NCBI GenBank assembly: GCA_018817165.1 | Contig: JAHITY010000023.1 | Location: 1-57,648 of the forward strand | Length of the DNA stretch: 57,648 nt | Direction: 5' to 3' | Origin: Candidatus Omnitrophota bacterium | Lineage (GTDB): Bacteria; Omnitrophota; Gorgyraeia; B26-G9 | Shown here: positions 34,805 to 43,176 of the stretch, in pieces | How positions within the stretch are numbered: position 1 is the stretch's first letter | How the letters are laid out: the number at the start of each line of letters is the position of its first letter | Made by a program: the position numbers and the translations under genes | The notes under the pieces: model-generated | The model's input: only the letters and a program-made list of their open reading frames with translations | What the model was told of the DNA's origin: nothing | The model's database searches: none

Positions 34805-37237
34805 CTAGTTTTCCAGATATTCCCCTGTTCTTATACCCTCTTTAATAAATGCGGACAATTGTTTATATTGTTTTACATTCCTTATAACTAATTCCGGATT
34901 ACTGCTGCCTGTAGTATTAATCGTAATATTCCCTGTGCCGAAAATTTTATTCATTAATCCTTGATTAGAATTAGTAAAATCTACTTTATTAAAGATTATC
35001 GATTTTTGCTTTTTAAAAATAATCCCTGATTTCGTGTAAATACGGTATGCGTCCAAATTATAGGAGATTGATTTTATAGATATAGTGGCTAACACAATGA
35101 TAAGCACATTCACAATGGCTAAAGAATAATATGCCAACATCGGTATGGAATTCATAAAAATAATATAAAAGCTCCCCACACATATTAAATCTAAAAAGAA
35201 TAACCCAATACAAACAGGAAAAACAGAGTTTAGCAAACTCTGTTTAAAACATTGCCGCGGCTTATAAGATGTATCTTTTATCTGCTTAATGAGTTCTTTC
35301 ATTTCTTCAGTATCTGGACGTTTATAAAAAATCGTGTCAATAAACTCATCTAAAACAGAAATACCCTTAGCATATTTAATTGTAATTGTATTGCTTTTAA
35401 TATAATTGCCCTCATTGGTCTTAATTACTGTCTCTCCGGCAACATTAAATTTTAAATTTCCATAATTTGACCAAGGGTATTTAACTGTTTCAACATCTTT
35501 TATATCGTCATAAAGGATGTAATAGTTTTCCTTCAAAATAATCCCTTTCGCGAAATGCAGATAATCTTCGTAAAAAATTAAACTCTGATTATTTGAAGCT
35601 AATTTTTGATATACGCACAAAACTACAAAAATCGTGCTTAGAATTATCACCGGAATCCATGTAATCTCTGATGAAAAAGCAGTAGCTAATGCCATTAAGA
35701 ATAATAATGCATTTGCCCCGATATTGCCTGATATAAAATTAGCCGGATTAATACTGGATTTTAGTGTGCATAAAACTCTTTGCGTCCTTATGCCCTTCTT
35801 AGATAAAATCTTCTCCACTAATAACTCTGAATTATCAATATTTCTAAAGGTTATATTATTTCCTGAGCCAATTGACCAGAAAAGAACACTGCATGTTTTA
35901 AGCCACTGGTCAAAAAGGCTGGTTTTAAAAATAATTCCCGTAATTTTATCAAATGAAAATTCCGTAGTCTTTCGCGATAAAAAACTGTATGTATGTTCTG
36001 CTGCATTGGCCTTTATTTTAAATATATTATGTTTTACATTAATGATATTACTGATCGCAAGCGCTATGCCCAGAGGAAAAATTAGGATTAAAATTGGAGA
36101 TAGCAATAGCGTAGGCATCCAGACTCTCTGAGAATTCATTCTAAATTCTTCCTCATATTCTGTATCTACTTGCGTCTGCCTTTGAACTGATCTTTCAGTA
36201 GTTGCATCTTTTGATTCAGAAGAAAGCAATTCATCCATCTTGTCATTTATTAAAGAGTCTTTCTGTTTAGCAATTAACAAGTCAATGTTTTTAGAAAGTT
36301 TTTCGCCATTAGCTATATTTTTAAATAGAATCTCCTGCGCACTGCCCTGACAACTTAATTTCACATCATATAAATTAAGTTTTTTACTTATAAAAGACTG
36401 AGTTATTTCAGAGTCAGATAGGTTTTCCATGGGGATAATCGAGAAATTCTTATTAAGAAATCCTTCTGCATATGTAATCGCATCATCGTAAAGTTCATAT
36501 ATTCGATTTTTTAAATCTAAAAAATGAAAAACTGCTCGGATGATTATCACCAAGACAACAACACCTATACAAATAATTAGCATTACTGCATTCTTTGTAA
36601 TAAACTGCACAATTTCTTCCCATTTCATATCCTCTGCCAAACCTACTGCAATACCGGAAACAACAAAAAATGCGGTAACAATACCCCCAAAGACTTCAAA
36701 AAACACAGCGATGCTTTGCGGTCTTTCCTCCTGAATAAGGTTTTTTTGAGCAAGCCTAAACCCGTTTTGTTTCATAACCTCGATAATTTGTTTATAGAGC
36801 TCTTCTGCTTGTTTTACAGACTTTAAGTATATTTCTGTTTGAGAACTACCGGCAGATTCAATCTTGATAAATCCAACACTAAAAAAATTATAATCCAAAA
36901 AAGGCAGCCGCATTGTTAAATGCGTTATATTCTTAATTTCTAATTCTTTCTCAAAGTCACTAAAAAGTCCGCCGCCTTTGTGCACCAGCTTATCAACATA
37001 GACATAGTACTCCTCTTTCTTATACCGGCTATCTGAAACAATAAAGCTCCCGCCGACAATAAAAATAAAACCTGCTAATAAATAAAAAGCGGATAAAGGC
37101 ACAAGCAGCTTAATAGCAAAATAAGCAATTATAAGAAGGATGCCTACGCCTATTGCTACCTGAATAAGATTATATATTACAAAAGCCTTATAATCTGGTT
37201 TTAGCATCCTAGAGCTTGGCTCATTATTTTCAACCAT
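34805..37237 (-). CDS. Multi-repeat bacterial PH-domain membrane protein
   Basis: An 810-residue membrane protein with bacterial PH-like (bPH_2, YdbT-type) units in series. Unit openings are near residues 78 (YYVYVDKLVHKGGGLF), 405 (YSFLSRKTTEFSFDKITGI), 560 (LIFYEDYLHFAKGII) and 715 (YRIYTKSGIIFKKQKSIIF). Pairs of transmembrane helices lie between units (about 20-55, 180-235, 385-410, 520-555, 670-715). YdbT-like proteins protect against some membrane-acting toxins, but four units in one chain is long for the family. The function here is unknown. Confidence 0.75.
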   Translation of the reverse strand: MVENNEPSSRMLKPDYKAFVIYNLIQVAIGVGILLIIAYFAIKLLVPLSAFYLLAGFIFIVGGSFIVSDSRYKKEEYYVYVDKLVHKGGGLFSDFEKELEIKNITHLTMRLPFLDYNFFSVGFIKIESAGSSQTEIYLKSVKQAEELYKQIIEVMKQNGFRLAQKNLIQEERPQSIAVFFEVFGGIVTAFFVVSGIAVGLAEDMKWEEIVQFITKNAVMLIICIGVVVLVIIIRAVFHFLDLKNRIYELYDDAITYAEGFLNKNFSIIPMENLSDSEITQSFISKKLNLYDVKLSCQGSAQEILFKNIANGEKLSKNIDLLIAKQKDSLINDKMDELLSSESKDATTERSVQRQTQVDTEYEEEFRMNSQRVWMPTLLLSPILILIFPLGIALAISNIINVKHNIFKIKANAAEHTYSFLSRKTTEFSFDKITGIIFKTSLFDQWLKTCSVLFWSIGSGNNITFRNIDNSELLVEKILSKKGIRTQRVLCTLKSSINPANFISGNIGANALLFLMALATAFSSEITWIPVIILSTIFVVLCVYQKLASNNQSLIFYEDYLHFAKGIILKENYYILYDDIKDVETVKYPWSNYGNLKFNVAGETVIKTNEGNYIKSNTITIKYAKGISVLDEFIDTIFYKRPDTEEMKELIKQIKDTSYKPRQCFKQSLLNSVFPVCIGLFFLDLICVGSFYIIFMNSIPMLAYYSLAIVNVLIIVLATISIKSISYNLDAYRIYTKSGIIFKKQKSIIFNKVDFTNSNQGLMNKIFGTGNITINTTGSSNPELVIRNVKQYKQLSAFIKEGIRTGEYLEN

Positions 37238-37356
37238 ATTTTCTCCTTTTTTTATTTCTACAGATAAACTTATAGCGTTAAGCGTTTCGGAAAATGTCCC
37301 TTAAAAGCTCTAGTTATTTAATTCGTCAATTTTTCCGTTTTCCGGGTCTGAGCCTA
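37238..37356. other. Spacer with TAGCG words
   Basis: Contains CTTATAGCGTTAAGCGTTTC near 37270, shared with the spacer at 53050. No gene. Confidence 0.35.
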
Positions 37357-38154
37357 TTATTCCTCCTTCATCATATCCTTCATCATGTTGCCCATGGAAA
37401 ATCCCTTTTTTTCTACCTGTACTTTTGCCGCGTCGAATTTGTCGTCCGTAATCCCTGTATTAACTATCAGCGACTTGACGATAACAGTAAACATAAGTTT
37501 ACCATTCATATACGTGGTTGTTTTATACGGCATCTCCCAATCACCTTTAATTTTTTTATAATCGGAAAATTCCGTGATTATAATTTCTTTTTTTGAGCCT
37601 TTTCCCTGTATACGCATGGGCACAAGATTTTTCTCAGTCAACCATATAGTATTAAAAGGCGCATCCTTTTGCTCTGGGATTTCCACAACATAGCACTCCC
37701 GTCCTCCGACGTTTTCTTTGCCTTTAATCGTTGCTTTGTCTGAAATAAAATCCCACCAGTTTTTATCTTTTTGTTGTTCCAAGCTCTCTTTTGGGAGAAG
37801 TTTTTTCTTGCCCATCATAGACGATATCATCCATGTATCTTTTCCGTCAAAAATGATCGTGTTCTTCATCGGCCCCATACTCTCCGGCATGCCGGGCATA
37901 TCGATTATACTCTCACTGCGGAATTTTTTACCCTTTTGGAGAGATGTCATCTTCACAATCATATCACCATCCGGCGTAATCGTAGTCATCTCCTGAGTGA
38001 TATTGATGTCCTTAATATCATTGAGAAACTTATCTTGATTAGCCTTTATCTGCTGCAACACTTCCGGCCACTGTACCGCGAAGCCTAGTCCCGACACAAT
38101 CATTATTATCAACATTGCCATAATACCTGTCACCAACACCTTACTTTTCCACAT
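37357..38154 (-). CDS. LolA-like outer-membrane lipoprotein-sorting protein
   Basis: The start at 38154 is chosen because AAAGGAGG lies 5 bases before this ATG; a longer frame runs 31 codons upstream into a repeat. The 265-residue protein has a signal peptide (VLVTGIMAMLIIMIVSGLGFA) and the half-barrel pattern of LolA/LolB-like proteins: strands INITQEMTTITPDGDMIVKM, a Met-rich SIIDMPGMPESMGPMKNTI, VGGRECYVVEIPE, then TIWLTEKNLVPMRIQ. It may carry lipids or lipoproteins in the periplasm. Confidence 0.7.
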   Translation of the reverse strand: MWKSKVLVTGIMAMLIIMIVSGLGFAVQWPEVLQQIKANQDKFLNDIKDINITQEMTTITPDGDMIVKMTSLQKGKKFRSESIIDMPGMPESMGPMKNTIIFDGKDTWMISSMMGKKKLLPKESLEQQKDKNWWDFISDKATIKGKENVGGRECYVVEIPEQKDAPFNTIWLTEKNLVPMRIQGKGSKKEIIITEFSDYKKIKGDWEMPYKTTTYMNGKLMFTVIVKSLIVNTGITDDKFDAAKVQVEKKGFSMGNMMKDMMKEE

Positions 38155-38236
38155 ATTGCCTCCTTTGCAAGTTACACTAGAGTACACCCCTAGTGTGGAC
38201 TCTTCATCTTTCAGCCAATTTTTAATACCTTGCGAT

Positions 38237-38308
38237 CGTTTCTTCATCGAACACGTCCTTCGGATATTGTACCCGATTTTTGGTGTCCGTCAAGTCCGGG
38301 CTAGCTCA
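38237..38308. repeat. Copy 1 of a ribosome-binding-site/ATG repeat
   Basis: Shares CGTTTCTTCATCGAACAC, a CTTCGGRTATTGT segment and GTCCGTCAAGTCCGGGCTAG with copy 2 at 43119-43176; copy 1 has a short extra segment in the middle. On the minus strand the repeat carries GAAGGA and an ATG followed by AAGAAACG, as if it were the 5' end of a gene or of an insertion sequence. Confidence 0.6.
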
Positions 38309-38391
38309 TTATGTCACTCTATTTCCCTTTTTAGTTTTCGGCGCATGAACCTATTATTCTACTTTTAAATCTAGCCCAGCTATTCTTCAAT

Positions 38392-39414
38392 TCAAACAAT
38401 AACCTCTTCTCTAATATAATATTTCTTGAGAAGCATCGCGATACAATAGCTAAATATTACAACCAGTATAATTGATATATACAATCCTATTATTTGATTG
38501 CGAACAAAAACAAGTACTATTTTTTTTACAGGACTAGTCAAGAATGGATGTACGCAATAAAGCGCCAATGAATATCTGGACATATATTTAATTACCCTAT
38601 TTGGCTTTATCTTCGGATTTAAAGCAATAAGAAATATAGCAAAAACAGCAAACAGCAGAGATATTCTTGTATACCCTGGGATTGCATATCCTTGCCCAGC
38701 AAAGAATATCTGTCCAACTGAAAACTTCCATTCAAGTATGGAAAAAAATACACACAATAGCATTGAAAGCGGTATAAACATATTTCTATTTTCTATAATC
38801 TTATTTCTATTTCGCGCAAACAAAACTGCGGCAAATGAAAGCGGGATGAAATTTAAGGGGCTCCAATAGGCGCTTAAGGCATAAAAACCAGTAACTTTGG
38901 TGATCTGAGGTAAGAATGCCAATAGAATAGCAGAACTTAAGAATATTGACCGTTGAAGAGTTTGGTTTAGCTTAAGGAAAAAATACACAACAAAAACACA
39001 AATAATTAAGCTACTAAAAAAATAATAAATTGTCTGGCCAGCACTCAATATTATATAAATAAATTCACTCAAAGAAAAGGGGTAAATAGCGGCTAATCCA
39101 TGGAATCCTTGAGAATATATGATTAATGCTATCGGCCAAAATGATAACAGGATTATTAAACGTGCCAAACGCTTTTTTAACACTAATAAGCTAACCGGAT
39201 TGGAAGCATACAAATAAATTGATATAAAAATAAACGTTGGAACCGCCAATAGCAGTATATGAAAATTCAAAAAATCGGATATACCAAAAATATGGCCCAG
39301 ATACCCCTCTTGCGAAAATATAAGTGATTGCCCCACTCCTCCCATATGCCAAACAACGACAAAAATTGACATAATTGCTCGGAGATAATCTATTCCTTCT
39401 ATTCTAGGTTTCAT
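38392..39414 (-). CDS. Acyltransferase 3 family membrane protein
   Basis: A 340-residue protein of ten or so transmembrane helices. The N-terminus has IDYLRAIMSIFVVVWHMGG, with the Arg and His of the acyltransferase-3 (OafA/WecH-like) signature. These enzymes move acyl groups onto surface sugars across the inner membrane. The start follows AGGAGGAAT. It stands alone between repeat-rich spacers. Confidence 0.85.
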   Translation of the reverse strand: MKPRIEGIDYLRAIMSIFVVVWHMGGVGQSLIFSQEGYLGHIFGISDFLNFHILLLAVPTFIFISIYLYASNPVSLLVLKKRLARLIILLSFWPIALIIYSQGFHGLAAIYPFSLSEFIYIILSAGQTIYYFFSSLIICVFVVYFFLKLNQTLQRSIFLSSAILLAFLPQITKVTGFYALSAYWSPLNFIPLSFAAVLFARNRNKIIENRNMFIPLSMLLCVFFSILEWKFSVGQIFFAGQGYAIPGYTRISLLFAVFAIFLIALNPKIKPNRVIKYMSRYSLALYCVHPFLTSPVKKIVLVFVRNQIIGLYISIILVVIFSYCIAMLLKKYYIREEVIV

Positions 39415-39783
39415 AATTTATTTTATTCCTCCTAGCGTTTGAGCTTTTACCCTGAGCACTTATAGTCAGCCTAGCCAATAGCCAATGAAACATAGTTCAT
39501 CCAGTGTAAAATTCACAGTCAAAAAGTTTCAATTAAACCCGATCACAGCTTTTTTATTTTTACTATTCACAATTAGCCATAAGCTATTGACTGTTTTCTT
39601 AAGCAAATTTTATGTTTTACCAACAAATCAGCGTTAAGCGTTTAGAAAAATGTCCAGATTCTCCTCTAGAAAAACATCGAGACAAGCCAGAGTTGGCCCT
39701 GTTTTCGTACGCTATAGCGGAAAGGAAACGCCCCGCGTTATCTGATTGCCTATGTTTTCAGTTTTCAGTGCCTGCCCCTGTTA
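39415..39783. repeat. Repeat-rich spacer
   Basis: A 369-base spacer with no gene. It contains a degraded attC-like word (CCTAGCGTTTGAGCTTTTAC near 39437), a copy of a roughly 150-bp family (39495-39640, ending CTTAAGCAAATTTTATG), TAGCG words, a CGCTATAGCGG hairpin near 39710 and GCGTTATCTGATTGCC near 39738, which is the TAAC-type half of a site beside the next gene. Confidence 0.55.
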
Positions 39784-40200
39784 TTATTCTTTACGATAAA
39801 TTGTTCCAGTTTCAGGGTCTATCACTAAATCTACTGTTTTCACACCGGGAGGAGGAGTTGTTAAATTAGCTAAGTTAAGGCCTCCTGTAAAATTTCCTTT
39901 CACAGCATGAACTTCTGACCATTTATTATCCTTTTTACCCAGGCTCTGTTTATTATCATCGTCTGGGAATACATCAACATTATCAAAGAAAAATTCACCT
40001 TTTTCATTTGGATCACTAAGCAAAACTTCAAAAATACGAAAATTAGTTCCTGGAAAATTTCGTTGCAATCTAAACCTATGGCTGTCATCTCCTAATGAAA
40101 AATCAGTATTAACAAAATATATTCCTCTACCCAGAGCTGCCGACTTTACTCCTATAGTTCCATTAACATCAAGAGCATGTTCAGAATTATTTTCGCTCAT
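39784..40200 (-). CDS. Fibre/tail-spike-like small protein
   Basis: A 138-residue protein without a signal peptide. The opening ALDVNGTIGVKSAALGRGIYF and the end of the chain (LGKKDNKWSEVHAVKGNFTG, then LVIDPETGTIYRKE) read like the beta-solenoid stem and head of phage tail fibres and endosialidase-chaperone-type proteins. It starts 26 bases after the lipase gene with AAGGAGG, so the two form a unit. It may be a binding partner or immunity protein for the lipase; that is inference. Confidence 0.6.
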   Translation of the reverse strand: MSENNSEHALDVNGTIGVKSAALGRGIYFVNTDFSLGDDSHRFRLQRNFPGTNFRIFEVLLSDPNEKGEFFFDNVDVFPDDDNKQSLGKKDNKWSEVHAVKGNFTGGLNLANLTTPPPGVKTVDLVIDPETGTIYRKE

Positions 40201-40226
40201 ATTGCCTCCTTCTTTTTAAAAATCAA

Positions 40227-41096
40227 TTATTTGTCATTGTTTCGCTTTAGCGCCCATTGTGCTAGCTTTTCAGAATAAATCGCAATAGAATGATGCTCTA
40301 TACTTTCCTTCTTATTCTTCCAAAAACCCCGCAAACGAAAGAAATCATTATAATTTGAAATAACTTTTACCTGAGAAAGATCTTCTCCGCAATCCGTCAA
40401 ATAACGCATATCACCATGATGCTCATATCCTTTAAACTTCACAAGAAAATCTTGCATCTTCTTTACTGGGATTAGTAATAATACATCTATTAGGTAAGCC
40501 GTAGGGGCAAATGGAACTATATCAAAAGCATTTACCACCCGATAAATCGGAGCCTTTATATTATCATCAAACTCATCATTACCAACCATAGGACTGCCAT
40601 AGGTATAACAGGCTGCCAAATTATCAGAGTCCAAGCAGCGAGTCGCAATTAAAGCCAATGCCCCTCCCAAAGAATGCCCGGTTATATAAAGCGAGTAAGT
40701 CCCGAGCTTTTTAACCTCAGCGACAATATCCGCTTTAACATATTCAAACGCTTTATAAAAACCATCATGAATTTTTGCCTCATCATTATCTTTATAAAAT
40801 TTAGAATTTAAATCAGCCATTATATCCCTGGGGTCTTTAACCTCTGTCCCCCTAAAGGCTAAAACAGCTACTTTATCAATATCTCTTTTAGCGATAAATG
40901 CCTGCGTCCCCTTACAATCAAATACCTTAATCAACTCAAAATCCGCCTTTTTCAAAGCAGTTTTTAACTTATCCGAATTATTTTCAAACTCAAAATAAGC
41001 CAATTGAGACATTTCTGCCATTAACCAAGCAGTCCTGTCACTATACGCCGCTCTTTTAACTGGCGACTTTAATAATTTTTCATATTTAAAACACAT
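40227..41096 (-). CDS. Class 3 lipase
   Basis: A 289-residue lipase of the fungal/class 3 type without a signal peptide. Motifs: AVLAFRGTE (oxyanion side), HDGFYKAFEYV, the elbow YITGHSLGGALALI near 140 with Ser as nucleophile, and an Asp/His pair that fits DIVPFAP and the late YEHHGDMRY. It is translated from GGGAGGG and is followed by the fibre-like gene. Confidence 0.88.
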   Translation of the reverse strand: MCFKYEKLLKSPVKRAAYSDRTAWLMAEMSQLAYFEFENNSDKLKTALKKADFELIKVFDCKGTQAFIAKRDIDKVAVLAFRGTEVKDPRDIMADLNSKFYKDNDEAKIHDGFYKAFEYVKADIVAEVKKLGTYSLYITGHSLGGALALIATRCLDSDNLAACYTYGSPMVGNDEFDDNIKAPIYRVVNAFDIVPFAPTAYLIDVLLLIPVKKMQDFLVKFKGYEHHGDMRYLTDCGEDLSQVKVISNYNDFFRLRGFWKNKKESIEHHSIAIYSEKLAQWALKRNNDK

Positions 41097-41146
41097 CTTA
41101 CCCTCCCAACTTCACTAAGTAAATCACACTACCTATTTACCGCCTT

Positions 41147-41189
41147 ATCTAACTTTGAGCTCAGGCTGAGGAAACGCACAACGTTATCC
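41147..41189 (-). other. attC-like site
   Basis: ATCTAAC (41147-41153) and GTTATCC (41183-41189) flank TTTGAGCTCAGGC and GGAAACGCAC. In gene sense: GGATAAC-GTTGTGCGTTTCC ... GCCTGAGCTCAAA-GTTAGAT. GTTAGAT is the R' box of the classical aadA attC, and there too the L' word ends CTCAA. It sits between the stop of the 41218 gene and the start of the lipase gene. It has no central hairpin and is shorter (43) than usual. Confidence 0.6.
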
Positions 41190-41217
41190 GGTTTTCCTGA
41201 AGCGAATTTTTATGTTT

Positions 41218-42027
41218 TCATAAAAAACGAATTGATGTAATAACATTATTAAAAATTTCACTTGATTCCGTATAAGTATTAGCACTAGAACTAAACATAA
41301 AAGAAAATAAAGCTTTTAGTCTAGGAACATACGTTATTACTCCAGTCTGGCATAATTTTATCTTTTTATCATTTGGCTTGCACGTAGATGTCATTATAAA
41401 TTTCATACTTTTGCCATTATCAACAAATATATATTCCTTTGTTAAAGTTACGTTTTCCGCATTACATCCTACCTTTAAATTAGCTGCCTCTGCTTCAGAA
41501 TAGGCCCCATATAGCTTTTCTATATTAATTTGACTTGCATCAAAAGCTCCTAAATTTAGATTAGAATATAAATCAGTTAAATCATTTTTAGCAAAATAAA
41601 CCACGTTGAAATTTGTATGAAAAATATTTAATGGATCCTTTTTGATATATTGATAAAGTACACCACCTTTTGGATCCCAATCACTAGGTCTTGAAAAAAC
41701 TATTTTATGTCTTTCATCTAAATCAATAACATAATCAGGCGGACATATCGCACCTTTAATTAGCTTATTCTGAAGCTCTTGTATCTGTTGTCGATATTCT
41801 TCAATTTTGTCACTTGTCATTTGTTTATAGATTTGGAAAATAATAGAAGTTAACATCGATGCAGTAAATACAAACGCTGCAAATGCTCCACCTAATTTCC
41901 AATTTTTTAAAGTTGCTTCAGCGGAGGAATCTAAAATTGAAAAGCAAATATACGCAATAATAATACTTACAATAAGTATGCAGAAACCAGATATTATTGC
42001 AAATGTCATTCTATTTTTACTATCCAT
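41218..42027 (-). CDS. Membrane-anchored protein of unknown function
   Basis: A 269-residue protein with two N-terminal transmembrane helices (about 8-32 and 44-67), a short coiled coil (about 72-92) and a soluble domain of about 175 residues (IDLDERHKIVFSRPSDWDPK, then KSMKFIMTSTCKPNDKKI). The soluble part has a PsbP-like W-D-P opening but is too diverged to assign. Confidence 0.6.
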   Translation of the reverse strand: MDSKNRMTFAIISGFCILIVSIIIAYICFSILDSSAEATLKNWKLGGAFAAFVFTASMLTSIIFQIYKQMTSDKIEEYRQQIQELQNKLIKGAICPPDYVIDLDERHKIVFSRPSDWDPKGGVLYQYIKKDPLNIFHTNFNVVYFAKNDLTDLYSNLNLGAFDASQINIEKLYGAYSEAEAANLKVGCNAENVTLTKEYIFVDNGKSMKFIMTSTCKPNDKKIKLCQTGVITYVPRLKALFSFMFSSSANTYTESSEIFNNVITSIRFL

Positions 42028-42195
42028 AATTAGTTAATATCCTTTCATATTCACATAAAAAATAATATTAGATCATCCAGTTTGCTGAAAAATCCACATA
42101 ATCTCTCAGCATTTATATCCCTTTCCCCCATCCCGTAAGGGGAACTTAATGTTTTACCAAAAACAAAACCGTTAACTTTTCTCTAAAGCGAATTG
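42028..42195. other. Spacer with a partial attC-like site
   Basis: Contains GTTATAA at 42195-42201, touching the end of the 42196 gene, with the spacer AATTCG of classical attC sites, and GTTAAC at 42171-42176. In gene sense TTATAACAATTCGCTTTAGAG. Spacing between halves is only about 30 bases, so the site is truncated or degraded. Confidence 0.4.
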
Positions 42196-42447
42196 TTATA
42201 AGTGTTTATTTATTATATCAGCTATCATAAGTATCCACACAACAAAAAACATAGAAATGAAGCCTAAAAATAAAACAATAAGACTCCAAAAACCTAGTGG
42301 GTTTTTATTTTTAACGCATACGCTCGTGGAATCTTTATAATTGATTTTCCCAAATTTCAATCCCAGATAAATATTTTTTCCCAAAAATATCACAAAGTAC
42401 CAGCAAACAATAGTACCTATTATAATTCTAAGTATTGTCATTCCCAT
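42196..42447 (-). CDS. Small two-helix membrane protein
   Basis: An 83-residue protein with two transmembrane helices (about 5-25 and 55-75) and a basic loop between (NIYLGLKFGKINYKDSTS). It starts 5 bases after the DUF2007 gene ends and is likely coupled to it. Confidence 0.5.
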   Translation of the reverse strand: MGMTILRIIIGTIVCWYFVIFLGKNIYLGLKFGKINYKDSTSVCVKNKNPLGFWSLIVLFLGFISMFFVVWILMIADIINKHL

Positions 42448-42452
42448 TTATT

Positions 42453-43058
42453 TCACCATTCAGCATTACAATCAAAACACTTTGTTTTTCTTTTCCAGCC
42501 AAACAAAGGAACACCAAGCAACTGCCAAAAAACCATGCCTTTTTTAGAAATTTTCTCACGATATACATTTTTTGATTTGCATTCAGGACAGATTAATGTC
42601 TGCTCTGAAGGATTATCCGGCTGATCAGTTTCCTCTATCGGTTGTTTAAAATCAGATAAAATTTGCCGGGCATTACTGGAGTCAGCACTATTCACCTGCA
42701 GCCTTACCCCGCCTATTGCATTGGAATACAGCCAGTTCAGAGTTACCAGATTTTCATCCTGTATATAACATTCTATTCCCTCTGACTCCAAGCGTGTTTT
42801 AGCAATATGAGCATCAATAACATTGAGAAATTTCCCTACTGTAACCAGCTCTTGTGCTGTCTCTTCGGCTTGAGGCACAGTTTCTTCTTTAGACTCTCTT
42901 AATTCAGCTAATTTTGATTCCAGCCCCCGCTGTTTACAAAGATTAATCAGGATTTCATAAACCCCTTCCTGGTAATCATCTTCAGGCAAAAGCAGTGCTT
43001 CCAGCAAAGCCTCATCATTATAATTATCATATCTGGCAATAATTTCTTTTTTATCCAT
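42453..43058 (-). CDS. DUF2007 plus zinc-ribbon protein
   Basis: A 201-residue cytoplasmic protein with a helical start (EIIARYDNYNDEALLEALLL), a DUF2007 domain (about 70-135: VGKFLNVIDAHIAKTRLESE with IGGVRLQV) and a C-terminal zinc ribbon (CPECKSKNV ... TKCFDCNAEW, four Cys). DUF2007 is listed as a putative signal-transducing domain of the PII-like fold; a zinc tail is common with it. Confidence 0.8.
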   Translation of the reverse strand: MDKKEIIARYDNYNDEALLEALLLPEDDYQEGVYEILINLCKQRGLESKLAELRESKEETVPQAEETAQELVTVGKFLNVIDAHIAKTRLESEGIECYIQDENLVTLNWLYSNAIGGVRLQVNSADSSNARQILSDFKQPIEETDQPDNPSEQTLICPECKSKNVYREKISKKGMVFWQLLGVPLFGWKRKTKCFDCNAEW

Positions 43059-43118
43059 ATCGCAACCTCACCATCCGAAACATAATATTCAACTTTAAAC
43101 TATTTAGCATAGCTACCC

Positions 43119-43176
43119 CGTTTCTTCATCGAACACCTCCTTCGGGTATTGTGTCCGTCAAGTCCGGGCTAGCTCA
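43119..43176. repeat. Copy 2 of a ribosome-binding-site/ATG repeat
   Basis: See copy 1 at 38237. Here GAAGGAGGTGTTCG precedes the ATG, a perfect ribosome-binding site, and the frame runs MKKRGSYAK and stops. The repeat overlaps the last codons of the DUF3592 gene, so the C-terminus of that protein is repeat-encoded. Confidence 0.6.

Noticed and set aside
35634..36131. 165-codon plus-strand frame
   Set aside because: Antisense to the PH-domain gene; composition mirrors its membrane helices.
37357..38247. Longer start for the LolA-like protein
   Set aside because: The extra 31 codons come from a dispersed repeat and lie before the signal peptide; the start at 38154 has a strong ribosome-binding site.
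39784..41096. Prophage remnant
   Set aside because: The fibre-like protein is the only phage-like item; no capsid, terminase, integrase or lysis gene is nearby.
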